The notes under the pieces: model-generated
The model's input: only the letters and a program-made list of their open reading frames with translations
The model's database searches: none
What the model was told of the DNA's origin: nothing
In this document: piece by piece, positions 1 through 7,487 of the stretch
Layout: each line of letters starts with the position of its first letter
Position numbering within the stretch: the stretch's first letter is position 1
NCBI RefSeq assembly: GCF_007748095.1
Contig: NZ_CP036287.1
Span: forward strand, 372,001-436,000
Source of the DNA: Engelhardtia mirabilis
GTDB taxonomy: Bacteria; Planctomycetota; UBA1135; GCA-002686595
Length of the DNA stretch: 64,000 bases
Reading direction: 5' to 3'
Position numbers and translations under genes: made by a program

Positions 1-1
1 T

Positions 2-1417
2 CGCGTCCTCTTCGCCGAAGACCGCGCGCACGGTCGCCAGGACCGCCTCGACCTCCGCCGGGTCGGAGGCGCGCGCGGCGTCGGTCATGGCCAGCACGTC
101 CTGCAGCGAGTCGCTGATCGCCTTCGAGCGGGCCACCTCGGCGCGCGCCTCGAGGTAGCCCGAGATGGTCCCGAACAAGCCCAGGCCCACGACCGCCAGC
201 AGCACCAGCGCCGCCGCCGCCGCCCGCCTGTGGCGCCCGGTGAACTTCCGCAGGCGGTAGAACGAGCCCGGCGGCCCGGCCTCGACCGGCTTGTGCTCCA
301 GGTGGCGCACCACGTCCTGGGCGAAGGAGGCCGCGGTCTCGTAACGCCGCGTGCGGTCCTTCTCCAGCGCCTTCATCACGATCCAGTCGAGGTCGCCGCG
401 GAACAGGCGCGAGAGGCTGCCCGCGTCGCTGGCGCGGCTCTTGGCGATGCCGTCCGCGTCGGCGCCGAGTTTGCTGACGCGCGTGGACGGCGCGGGCGGC
501 TCGTCCTCGCGGATCATGCGCGTCATCTCCTCGAACCCGGCCGTGCGCAGCTCGGTGGGGTCGACCGGCGTGGTGCCCGTCAGGAGTTGGTAGAGCAGCA
601 CGCCCAGGGCGTAGATGTCGCTGCGCGTGTCCACGTCCAGGCCGCTCATCTCGGCCTGCTCGGGGCTCATGTACTCGGGCGTGCCGATGACCTGGTGGAA
701 CTCGGTGAACAGGGTGCGCTCGGTCAGGCGCTGGTTGGTGGCCTTGGCCACGCCGAAGTCGATGATCTTGGGCACCGGCTGCCCGTCGTGGGAGGTCACC
801 AGCACGTTGGCCGGCTTGAGGTCGCGGTGGATCACGCCCTTCTGGTGGGCGTGCTGCACCGCGCGGCAGACGTCGACGAACAGGCGCAGGCGTTCGTCGG
901 TGGGCAGCTTGTGGGTGTCGCAGTACTTGTGGATCGCGACGCCGCGCACCAGCTCCATCACGAAGTAGGGCCGCCCGGCCTCGGTGGCGCCGGCGTCGAG
1001 CACCCGCGCGATGCAGGGGTGGTCCATCATCGCCAGGGCCTGGCGCTCGGCCTCGAAGCGGGCGATCACCTGCTTGGTGTCCATGCCCAGCTTGATCACC
1101 TTGAGCGCCACCTTGCGGGTCACCGGCGAGGTCTGCTCGGCCATGTAGACCACGCCCATGCCCCCCTCGCCGATCTGCTGCAGCAGCTTGTAGGGCCCGA
1201 TCCAGGCACCGGGGCCCTCGAAGCCGGGCTCCACGGCCGGGCTCTCGAGGAACTCGGCCGAGGCGTCGTGGGCCGCCAGCAGGGCGTCGACGCGGTCGCG
1301 CAGCTCGCGATCCTCGCCGCAGGCGCCGTCCAGGAAGGCCTCACGCTCGGGACCCGCCGCGCGCTCGCGGGAGGCGTGGAAGAGGGTCTCGAGGCGTTCT
1401 CGCTGTGCGGGGTCCAT
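2..1417 (-). CDS. Membrane Ser/Thr protein kinase (Hanks type), 3' end cut by the window
   Basis: The first 472 residues of a transmembrane Ser/Thr kinase; the C-terminal ectodomain lies beyond base 1. An N-terminal helical region (about 1-70), common in planctomycete kinases next to ECF sigma factors, precedes a complete kinase domain. The glycine loop IGEGGMGVVY is near 82-91, the catalytic lysine in VALK is K106, HRDLKPANV carries D199 and DFG is 220-222. One hydrophobic helix at about 399-418 should anchor the protein, with the kinase in the cytoplasm. The ATG at 1417 is chosen because the frame upstream does not continue the homology. The natural partner is the ECF sigma factor at 3769-4359, but three opposite-strand genes now lie between them. 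The substrate is unknown. Confidence 0.93.
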   Translation of the reverse strand, partial: MDPAQRERLETLFHASRERAAGPEREAFLDGACGEDRELRDRVDALLAAHDASAEFLESPAVEPGFEGPGAWIGPYKLLQQIGEGGMGVVYMAEQTSPVTRKVALKVIKLGMDTKQVIARFEAERQALAMMDHPCIARVLDAGATEAGRPYFVMELVRGVAIHKYCDTHKLPTDERLRLFVDVCRAVQHAHQKGVIHRDLKPANVLVTSHDGQPVPKIIDFGVAKATNQRLTERTLFTEFHQVIGTPEYMSPEQAEMSGLDVDTRSDIYALGVLLYQLLTGTTPVDPTELRTAGFEEMTRMIREDEPPAPSTRVSKLGADADGIAKSRASDAGSLSRLFRGDLDWIVMKALEKDRTRRYETAASFAQDVVRHLEHKPVEAGPPGSFYRLRKFTGRHRRAAAAALVLLAVVGLGLFGTISGYLEARAEVARSKAISDSLQDVLAMTDAARASDPAEVEAVLATVRAVFGEEDA

Positions 1418-1655
1418 GGGGGTCAGCGTAGGTGCTGCGCGAACTCCTGCGCCGACCGGGGCTCGGCGGCCTCACGCATTCGGCGACAAATCTCGCGTCG
1501 GGTCCGCCCGCGCGACGGGAACGATCTGGACCTTCGCTGCTCGCCACCGCGGCTGCGGCGCCCGCTGTCGATCGTGGGGTCCCCCTCGCGCCAATCGCGG
1601 CCTACGATCGCCCCGCCGGCGCGACTCCACCCCGCGCCCGTCGCCGCAAATCCCC

Positions 1656-2666
1656 ATGACTTTCGACCACGCTTGGACTCCCACCGCGCCGCCCTGGGGC
1701 CAGACGGAGTCGGGCGACGAGCGCCGCGTGGGCGTCGAGATCGAGTTCATCGGCCCCGATGTGGCCCAGACCAGCTCGGCATTGCTGCCGGTCCTCGGGG
1801 GCCGTCTGGACGTCGTCAGTCGCTACGAGCACGTGATCCGCGGCGACGAGGCGGGGCCCTGGAGGGTGGAGCTCGACTTCGCCTATCTCCGCGATCGGGC
1901 GCGCGACCAGGCCGCGGCCGAGCAGGCGCCGTCCCTGGCGGAGGAGTGGGCCGACGCAGCCCTACGCGCCGGCGCCGAGGCCATGGTGCCGGTCGAAGTG
2001 GTCAGCCCGCCCCTCCCCATGTCGCGCCTGGGAGAGGTCCAGGCGGTACTCGCGGCCCTGCGCGGCGCGGGCGCGGTCGGCACGCGGGCGGGGTGGACCT
2101 ACGCCTTCGGGATGCAGCTCAACCCCGAGATTCCCCGCGCGGACGCCGCGACGGTGCTGGCCTACCTGCGCGCCTTCCTGTGCTTGCAGGACTGGCTGCG
2201 GCGGGAGAGCCGCGTCGACCTCACGCGACGTCTGACCGGCTACACGGCCCCCTTTCCCGACGAGTACATCCAAAGGGTCGTCGCCCCGGGCTACGCCCCG
2301 ACCCTGGCCGGGCTGATGGACGACTACTTGGCGTCCAATCCCACCCGCAACCGTCCGCTCGACTTCCTGCCACTGTTCGCCGAGATCGACGAGGAACGGC
2401 TGCGCCGCGTGGTCTCCGACGAGCGCGTCAAGGCGCGCCCGGCGCTGCACTACCGACTCCCGAACTGCGAACTGGACGAGCCCGGCTGGGGCGTCCAGGT
2501 GCCGTGGGGGCAGTGGCTCGAGGTCGAGCACCTGGCCGCCGACGGGCCGCGACTCGACGAGGTCGGTCGGCACTACGCCGCGTTCCTGGATCGGCCCTTC
2601 GAGCGGCTGGTCGGAGACTGGGCCGAGGAGGTCGAGCGTTGGCTGTCGCCGCGTCCAGGCCGCTGA
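1656..2666 (+). CDS. Amidoligase-family (COOH-NH2 ligase) protein
   Basis: A 336-residue protein resembling the amidoligase family (glutamine-synthetase-like fold), ATP-dependent ligases that join a carboxylate to an amine. Near the N-terminus the motif RRVGVEIEFIG (about 23-33) matches the acidic metal-binding strand GxExE typical of the family. Later acidic and Arg/Asn-rich segments (YAFGMQLNPEI, FLPLF, LHYRLPN) fit its C-terminal half. The ATG at 1656 is preferred over an open upstream extension because conserved sequence starts shortly after it. The gene overlaps the downstream glutamine amidotransferase by 28 bp, a pairing known for this family, where the partner handles gamma-glutamyl or ammonia chemistry. 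The actual substrate cannot be told from sequence. Confidence 0.8.
   Translation: MTFDHAWTPTAPPWGQTESGDERRVGVEIEFIGPDVAQTSSALLPVLGGRLDVVSRYEHVIRGDEAGPWRVELDFAYLRDRARDQAAAEQAPSLAEEWADAALRAGAEAMVPVEVVSPPLPMSRLGEVQAVLAALRGAGAVGTRAGWTYAFGMQLNPEIPRADAATVLAYLRAFLCLQDWLRRESRVDLTRRLTGYTAPFPDEYIQRVVAPGYAPTLAGLMDDYLASNPTRNRPLDFLPLFAEIDEERLRRVVSDERVKARPALHYRLPNCELDEPGWGVQVPWGQWLEVEHLAADGPRLDEVGRHYAAFLDRPFERLVGDWAEEVERWLSPRPGR
2625..2632 (+). promoter_or_regulatory. Strong Shine-Dalgarno fixing a TTG start
   Basis: GAGGAGGT inside the end of the amidoligase gene lies 6 nt before a TTG at 2639. It decides the start of the glutamine amidotransferase: the next in-frame GTG would remove the conserved N-terminal strand PLIGVTG. 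Such purine-rich sites are not obvious before most other genes of this window. Confidence 0.7.
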
Positions 2667-3322
2667 TCGGCGTGACGGGCCCCCGCGCCGGGGCCGTCGG
2701 AGCGCGTGCGTGCATCCAACTGGGCCTGCGCTTCGCCGGCGCCAGGGTCGTGCAGTTGCGCCCCGGCGACCGGTTTGCGCACGAGGACTTCGCCGGGATC
2801 GTGATCAGCGGCGGCGACGACGTCGAACCCACCCTGTATCGCGCCGAGCGCCAGCCGCGGCGTCGCTACGACCCCGAGCGCGACGCGTTCGAAGCGGACG
2901 TGATCGATGCGGCGCTGGAGGGCGGCCGGCCGATCCTGGCCATCTGCCGCGGGATGCAACTGCTGAACGTGCGGCTGGGCGGCGACCTGATCTGGGACCT
3001 GCGACCGCACCGCAAACTGACCTCGAACCGCAGCACCCTGCTTCCGCTCAAGACCCTGGTCGTCACCGAGCCATCGCTCCTGCACCGCACCCTCGGCCGC
3101 GGTCGGACCTCGATCAACTCCCTGCACACCCAGGCGGTGGGGGCCCTGGGCCTGGGGCTGCGGAGCGTCGGACACGACCTGGACCGCATCGTCCAAGCCG
3201 TCGAGCTCGACGGTCGGGAGTTCGTGCTCGGCGTCCAGTGGCACCCGGAGTACCTGCTCTATGCGGCGGCACAGCGCCGACTCTTCGCCCGCCTGGTAGC
3301 CGTCGCTGCAGGGGAGGCCTGA
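2639..3322 (+). CDS. Class I glutamine amidotransferase / gamma-glutamyl hydrolase-like (peptidase C26)
   Basis: A 227-residue class I glutamine amidotransferase-like enzyme of the C26 (gamma-glutamyl-GABA hydrolase, PuuD-like) branch. It begins with the typical strand RPLIGVTG. The nucleophile elbow AICRGMQLLN gives C103, and GVQWHPEYL gives the His/Glu pair H202 and E204; the oxyanion motif ISGGDDVEP is near 57-64. All catalytic residues appear present. It probably hydrolyses gamma-glutamyl amide bonds or supplies ammonia to, or trims the product of, the overlapping amidoligase. The 28-bp overlap and internal Shine-Dalgarno indicate translational coupling. A larger open frame upstream of the TTG is only an antisense shadow of the kinase gene. 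Confidence 0.85.
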   Translation: MAVAASRPLIGVTGPRAGAVGARACIQLGLRFAGARVVQLRPGDRFAHEDFAGIVISGGDDVEPTLYRAERQPRRRYDPERDAFEADVIDAALEGGRPILAICRGMQLLNVRLGGDLIWDLRPHRKLTSNRSTLLPLKTLVVTEPSLLHRTLGRGRTSINSLHTQAVGALGLGLRSVGHDLDRIVQAVELDGREFVLGVQWHPEYLLYAAAQRRLFARLVAVAAGEA

Positions 3323-3335
3323 GCTGGCAGCCCTC

Positions 3336-3749
3336 GTGACTCTCTTCGCCGTGTCCTTCCTGGCCGCGACGATCCTGCCCTTCTACTCCGAAATCGCCCT
3401 GGTCGTGCTCGCGGTCGAGGGCTACGACCCGGTGCTGTTGTGGCTCGCCGCGACCGCCGGCAACACCCTCGGCGCCGTGTTCAACTGGGCCCTGGCGCGC
3501 TACCTGCTGCGCTTCCAGGACCGCCGCTGGTTCCCCTTCGGAGCGGACCGCTTGGGGCGCGCCCAGGCCTGGTTCGAGCGCTACGGGACCTGGTCGTTGC
3601 TGCTGGCCTGGGCGCCGATCGGCGGCGATGCCCTGACGTTCGTCGCCGGGCTGATGAAGACGCCGATCGTGCGCTTCCTGATCCTGGTCGGGATCGGCAA
3701 GGGCTGCCGCTACGCGGTCGTCCTGGCGTTCATGGAGCGTCTGACCTGA
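3336..3749 (+). CDS. YqaA/DedA-like small inner-membrane protein
   Basis: A 137-residue membrane protein with about four hydrophobic segments, resembling the YqaA branch of the SNARE-associated/VTT (DedA) superfamily. It has the early FLAATILPFYSEIALVV segment, a GNTLGAVFNWALARY re-entrant-like motif and the WAPIGGDALTFVAGLM motif near 90-106. VTT proteins are implicated in lipid or small-molecule transport across the cytoplasmic membrane. It follows the amidotransferase by 13 bp and is probably co-transcribed with it and the amidoligase. The GTG at 3336 is used; a CTG at 3324, better spaced from GGGGAGG at 3311-3317, is an alternative. Its role in the amidoligase pathway, perhaps export or membrane attachment of the product, is speculation. 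Confidence 0.78.
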   Translation: MTLFAVSFLAATILPFYSEIALVVLAVEGYDPVLLWLAATAGNTLGAVFNWALARYLLRFQDRRWFPFGADRLGRAQAWFERYGTWSLLLAWAPIGGDALTFVAGLMKTPIVRFLILVGIGKGCRYAVVLAFMERLT

Positions 3750-3768
3750 CCCGGCGCTCGCCGCCGCC

Positions 3769-4359
3769 TCACGATCCCGGGTCGCTGCCCCGCCCCTGGA
3801 TCTCGTGGAACAGGAAGGCCCGCGCGAAGGCCCAGTGGCGGTCGACGGTCGCCGGGGACAGGCCCAGGGTTTGTGCGACCTGATCGAGGGTCAGCCCGGC
3901 GAAGAAGCGCAACTGCACCAACTCGGCCTTGAGCGGGTCCTCGGCGGCGAGCTTGACCAGAGCCTCGTCCAGGGCCAACAGGTCGATCGCCGCCTCGGCG
4001 TCGACGGTCTCGGCCTGCAGGGCCAGGTCGTCGAGCTCGACCCGCTGGCGGTCGCCCCCGTGCTTCAAGCGGCCCCTGCGCCGCGCCCTTTCGATCAGGA
4101 TGCGCCGCATGGCCTCGGCGCAGGCCCCGAAGAAGTAACGCCGGCTCTTCCAATCGGCGCGCTCGTCGCCCACCAGACGGAGCCAGGCCTCGTGCACCAG
4201 GGCCGTGGGTTGCAGGGTGTGGCCGGGGGCTTCCTGGGCCAGCTTCGCCGCGGCCAAGGCCCGCAGCTCCGCGTAGACCACCTCCAGCAGCCGCTCCGCG
4301 GCGTGCTCGTCGCCAAGGGAGAGGCGCTCGAGGAAGTGGGTGACGTCGGTCTCGGGCAT
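3769..4359 (-). CDS. ECF sigma factor, planctomycete kinase-associated type
   Basis: A 196-residue sigma-70 family ECF factor of the type (TIGR02999/Sig-70_X6-like) that in planctomycetes usually precedes a Ser/Thr kinase gene. Region 2 is seen in LQPTALVHEAWLRL and the following RRYFFGACAEAMRRILIERAR; region 4 in ELVQLRFFAGLTLDQVAQ and LGLSPATVDRHWAFARAFL. It should direct RNA polymerase to a dedicated promoter set. The expected partner kinase is at 2-1417 on the same strand, 2.35 kb downstream instead of adjacent. No anti-sigma gene is seen; in this group phosphorylation by the partner kinase is a plausible control. The ATG at 4359 gives the family's usual length. Confidence 0.93.
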   Translation of the reverse strand: MPETDVTHFLERLSLGDEHAAERLLEVVYAELRALAAAKLAQEAPGHTLQPTALVHEAWLRLVGDERADWKSRRYFFGACAEAMRRILIERARRRGRLKHGGDRQRVELDDLALQAETVDAEAAIDLLALDEALVKLAAEDPLKAELVQLRFFAGLTLDQVAQTLGLSPATVDRHWAFARAFLFHEIQGRGSDPGS

Positions 4360-4427
4360 CGATCGGACCGGTCGGGGTGCGCTCGGGCTAACCTCTCATC
4401 GACCCGTTCAACCCAAGGCCAAGGCCC

Positions 4428-4694
4428 GTGTCCAACCGTACTCGAAACCTCCACGCCTGGAAGACCCGCACCGCCGACAACCGCAAGCGCGAGGTGCGGG
4501 CCCAGCTCTTCGGCGCCAAGTGGACGATCACCTCGCGCTGCGTCGGCGAGGACGATTGGACCACCCACGATCCGCCGGAGCTGGAGGACCTGGAGGAGCT
4601 CTACGACCTCCTGTTCCGCAAGTACCAGCGCAAGCACCTGTCCTGGGACCACCTGGTCACGGTGCAGAAGCTGATCGACGCGCGGCGGGGTTGA
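4428..4694 (+). CDS. Small unknown protein, 88 residues
   Basis: A short hydrophilic protein with a basic N-terminal half and an acidic middle (EDLEELYDLLFRKYQRKHL) that looks helical. I do not recognise the family. The GTG start at 4428 lies 33 nt after a TAACCT hexamer (4389-4394) that may be a -10 element. The gene is divergent from the ECF sigma gene and convergent with the C25-like gene, with a strong hairpin just after its stop. GC-rich third codon positions and the bounded context support a real gene; function unknown. Confidence 0.65.
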   Translation: MSNRTRNLHAWKTRTADNRKREVRAQLFGAKWTITSRCVGEDDWTTHDPPELEDLEELYDLLFRKYQRKHLSWDHLVTVQKLIDARRG

Positions 4695-4708
4695 GGGCGC
4701 GCGCGAAT

Positions 4709-4743
4709 CACCCCGGCCGCGGCGCGGTGCCGCGGTCGGGGTG
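4709..4743. terminator. Strong hairpin between convergent genes
   Basis: A 15-bp GC-rich stem (4709-4723 with 4729-4743, one G-T wobble) with the loop GCGGT lies between the stops of two convergent genes (4694 and 4754). No T-tract follows on either strand, so it is a terminator-like structure serving both directions, not a classic intrinsic terminator. Confidence 0.6.
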
Positions 4744-4753
4744 AGCGCCGGGG

Positions 4754-7297
4754 TCAGAACGTCGCCAACAGGCCGTTCGACAGGACCAGGCCAAGCGGGC
4801 CCAGGGGGTCGACGGCCACCGCTTGCAGCACGAGCTTGAAGCCGGGCGGCAGGGCGGTCGGGAGCGGGCCGAGGGACAGGGCCAGGTGTCCCGCCGCGTC
4901 GGTGGCGAAGGGGAAGGTCAGGCCCACCGGGAAGGCGTGGAAGGTGCCGCCGGCGAAGGGCAGGGGGTGGTGTTCGAAGGCCACAAACAGGCTCCCGAAG
5001 GCCACGGGCGGCGCGCTCGTCAGCTCCAGGCTCAAGGGCTGGCCGACCACGGCGCCGGCGGGCACCGCGAGCTGCGGCGCGACGCCTTGGACGTCAGGCA
5101 CTTGGCCGCCGAGGTCCACCACGGCGCCGAACTGCACGTCGATGCTGTCCTGGATGAACTTCACCGAGCCGTCGCCCATCAGGATCTGCATCGAGCCCTG
5201 GCCCTTGCCCTCGAACCCGAGAGCCGCGGCCAGCTCGGCGGCGCCGAGGTCGATCTCGATCACGGCCACTCCGTTCTCGGTGTAGACGTCCCGTTGGAAG
5301 GGCGGCTGGAGCAGCTCGCCGTCCGGTCCGATCGAGCTGTGACCCAGCACCAGCGAGACCAGGGCGCCGTCGACCGGGTTGCCGTCCGGGTCTCCGATGC
5401 GGACGTGCGCAGTGCCCCCGGCCGCACCGACGACGATGACGCTGTCGTAGTTCTCCGCGGTGATGAGCTTGCCGTCGATCCAGACGTCGTCCTCGAGCGA
5501 GGTGTTGGCGACGGGTGCGACCATCGCGGGATCGCCGAGCAAGAGGAAGCGCTCGCTCACCGGGCCGCCGCTGGTGTGCTGGTAGGTCTGCTCGGCCGAC
5601 AGCTCGCTGGCGGTCAGGAGCTTGCCGTGGGCCAGGGCCACCGGCTGCGCGGGATACAGGCCGAGCCAGTGCCCGACCTCGTGCACCAACACGCTCTCCG
5701 TGGCGCCCACGGCGCCAAAGACGGCCACGGCGCCGCCGGCCGCGCTCATCCAGGCTTCGGCCAGGGAGTCGCTGGAGATGTCCGCCGTCGACGGCGCGAG
5801 GGCCCAGTGGATCGGGGCCAGATCGTTGTCGAGCTGCGCCAGGTCGAGCGCGGTCAGGTCGGCGCCGTTCGACGCCCAGTCGATCCAACCGGCGCTGGAG
5901 CCCTGGCCGCGGTACAGCAGGTAGCCCAGGCCCTTCTCGACGAGGTCGAGCAGTTTGGCCGTCGCATCGGGGTCCGCGCCGCCGACGACCTGGGGCACGA
6001 CTTGCGAGCCGGTCGCCGCGATCTGCGCGGCGAGTTCGTTCGCCCAGGCCAGGTAGTCGACGTGGGCGTCGTGGTAGGTGTGGCAGGCGAGCCCGAGCTG
6101 CTTGAAGTTGTTCTTGGTCGAGCCGCTGCGCTCGGTCTCGACGATCTTCGCGATCTGCAGGGCCAGGTCGGCGTCGTCGTCCACCGAGAGTCGCCCGACG
6201 TGTACCCGCACTCCCGGCGCACCGGGAAGTGCCGTCCCGTAGCCCGCGTCGCTCGGCAGACCCTGGGGCGAGAGGGGCGGATGCAGGGGCAGGGTCTGCA
6301 CGTCACCGACCAACAGGGCGAAGGAGCTGACCCCCGGCGCCGCGGTTGAGGCCCAGGCACCGATCGCGCTGCGGATCGACTCCGGGCTGACGTTCGGCAG
6401 GTCCGACAGGGCGCGGAACTCCACGTCGTAGCCGCAGAGCTGGCGTTGCGCGATCAGTGGCAAGAGCTCGTCGGCTTGGGCCTTCGGCGCGACGATCAAG
6501 AGCCGGTCGGGATTGCCGAGGCTCGGCGGGATGGCCGGGTAGTAGTGGTGTTCGATCTTGGTGTAGTTCAACGCCAGCTCTTCGACGAACTGGGCCGTGC
6601 CCGGCGTGACCGGAACCAGCACCGACGGCACCGGGGCCGGATGTTCGAAGGTCGCCTGGAAGTCGGCGCGGACGAGCAGGTCACCACCGTGCGGATCGAG
6701 GCTCAGCGGCCGCAGCTCGACCAGCGCAGCCTCGACGCCACCGATCAGCGGCTCGACGGGAATCTGGGCGTCCACGAGGCTGGCCGGGAAGACCTGCGAG
6801 CCGAAGTAGATCGTGGGGTTGAAGTGGAAGGCCGGCGGCACGCCCGCGGGTGTGCCGGCGTCCGGGTCGCCGTCCCAGGCGGGCTCGTGCACCGGGTAGA
6901 CGAGCGGCAGGGCCGACCCGCCCGGACCCGCCTGGTCCAGATCGACCAGTACGACGGGCTCGCCCGGCGCGTCGCCGGCCTGGACCTGCGCCCCCGGCGG
7001 GACGGCCAGGCGGAAGCGCAGCACCGGCAGCTCCGGCGCGCCCAGCAGCTCCAGGGTCGAGGCCCGGCCGGGCAGGGCGAGGCGCGTGTAGGCCTGACCG
7101 TCCCCGCCCGCGACCGTCTCGGCCCAGATGCCGGGAATGCGAACGTGGACGACGGTGCGGTCGGGGCCCGAGAGTTCGTCCACGACCTCGACGGTCGGCG
7201 CGGCCCCAGCCGGGCCGGAGCCGGCCAGGGGGATCCAGGTCTTCGGGTTCTCGGTGGTCGCCGCGAGGGCGACGGCAGCAGTCAGCAGGTGCAACAT
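4754..7297 (-). CDS. Secreted gingipain-like (C25-fold) protein with altered catalytic residues
   Basis: An 847-residue secreted protein. A short signal peptide (about 1-14) is followed by a propeptide-like beta region, a gingipain-like caspase-fold domain (about 240-600) and C-terminal beta domains. The gingipain core is recognisable (LLIVAPKAQADEL, FALLVGDVQTLP, GRLSVDDDADL, RFLLLGDPAM). However, the usual GHG histidine is Q465 (RGQG) and the cysteine position falls on P502 in WALAPSTAD, so cysteine peptidase activity is unlikely. An HEVGH motif is present at 539-543. Two segments (about 394-411 and 706-720) resemble signatures of planctomycete DUF1559 proteins. The last ~110 residues match the end domain of other secreted proteins here. 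ATG 7297 is the first start giving a signal peptide. It is divergent from the sigma fusion at 7488. Confidence 0.75.
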   Translation of the reverse strand: MLHLLTAAVALAATTENPKTWIPLAGSGPAGAAPTVEVVDELSGPDRTVVHVRIPGIWAETVAGGDGQAYTRLALPGRASTLELLGAPELPVLRFRLAVPPGAQVQAGDAPGEPVVLVDLDQAGPGGSALPLVYPVHEPAWDGDPDAGTPAGVPPAFHFNPTIYFGSQVFPASLVDAQIPVEPLIGGVEAALVELRPLSLDPHGGDLLVRADFQATFEHPAPVPSVLVPVTPGTAQFVEELALNYTKIEHHYYPAIPPSLGNPDRLLIVAPKAQADELLPLIAQRQLCGYDVEFRALSDLPNVSPESIRSAIGAWASTAAPGVSSFALLVGDVQTLPLHPPLSPQGLPSDAGYGTALPGAPGVRVHVGRLSVDDDADLALQIAKIVETERSGSTKNNFKQLGLACHTYHDAHVDYLAWANELAAQIAATGSQVVPQVVGGADPDATAKLLDLVEKGLGYLLYRGQGSSAGWIDWASNGADLTALDLAQLDNDLAPIHWALAPSTADISSDSLAEAWMSAAGGAVAVFGAVGATESVLVHEVGHWLGLYPAQPVALAHGKLLTASELSAEQTYQHTSGGPVSERFLLLGDPAMVAPVANTSLEDDVWIDGKLITAENYDSVIVVGAAGGTAHVRIGDPDGNPVDGALVSLVLGHSSIGPDGELLQPPFQRDVYTENGVAVIEIDLGAAELAAALGFEGKGQGSMQILMGDGSVKFIQDSIDVQFGAVVDLGGQVPDVQGVAPQLAVPAGAVVGQPLSLELTSAPPVAFGSLFVAFEHHPLPFAGGTFHAFPVGLTFPFATDAAGHLALSLGPLPTALPPGFKLVLQAVAVDPLGPLGLVLSNGLLATF

Positions 7298-7487
7298 CGG
7301 ATGGTCTCCAGGGGTTCGAGGGCCACGGGACATCCGTCGCCTACCCCTCACGCCGAGTTGGCCCGTCCGAACCGACACCTGATTTGACACTTTTGCGGGA
7401 GTTGCCGACGGGGCCCGGCGCAGAGGCCCCCGAGAGAATCTCGAGCTTGCCGCGACGTTCTTGGCCCTGGCGGTGTCCTCCCCTGCG

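Noticed and set aside
230..3322. 1,030-residue plus-strand frame
   Set aside because: Its first 800 codons are antisense or out of frame to the kinase and amidoligase genes and have no motifs; only the part from TTG 2639 is a real gene.
5681..5683. Treating the HEVGH site as proof of an active M43-type metallopeptidase
   Set aside because: The third zinc ligand position is Pro and the surrounding fold is C25-like, so activity is not claimed.
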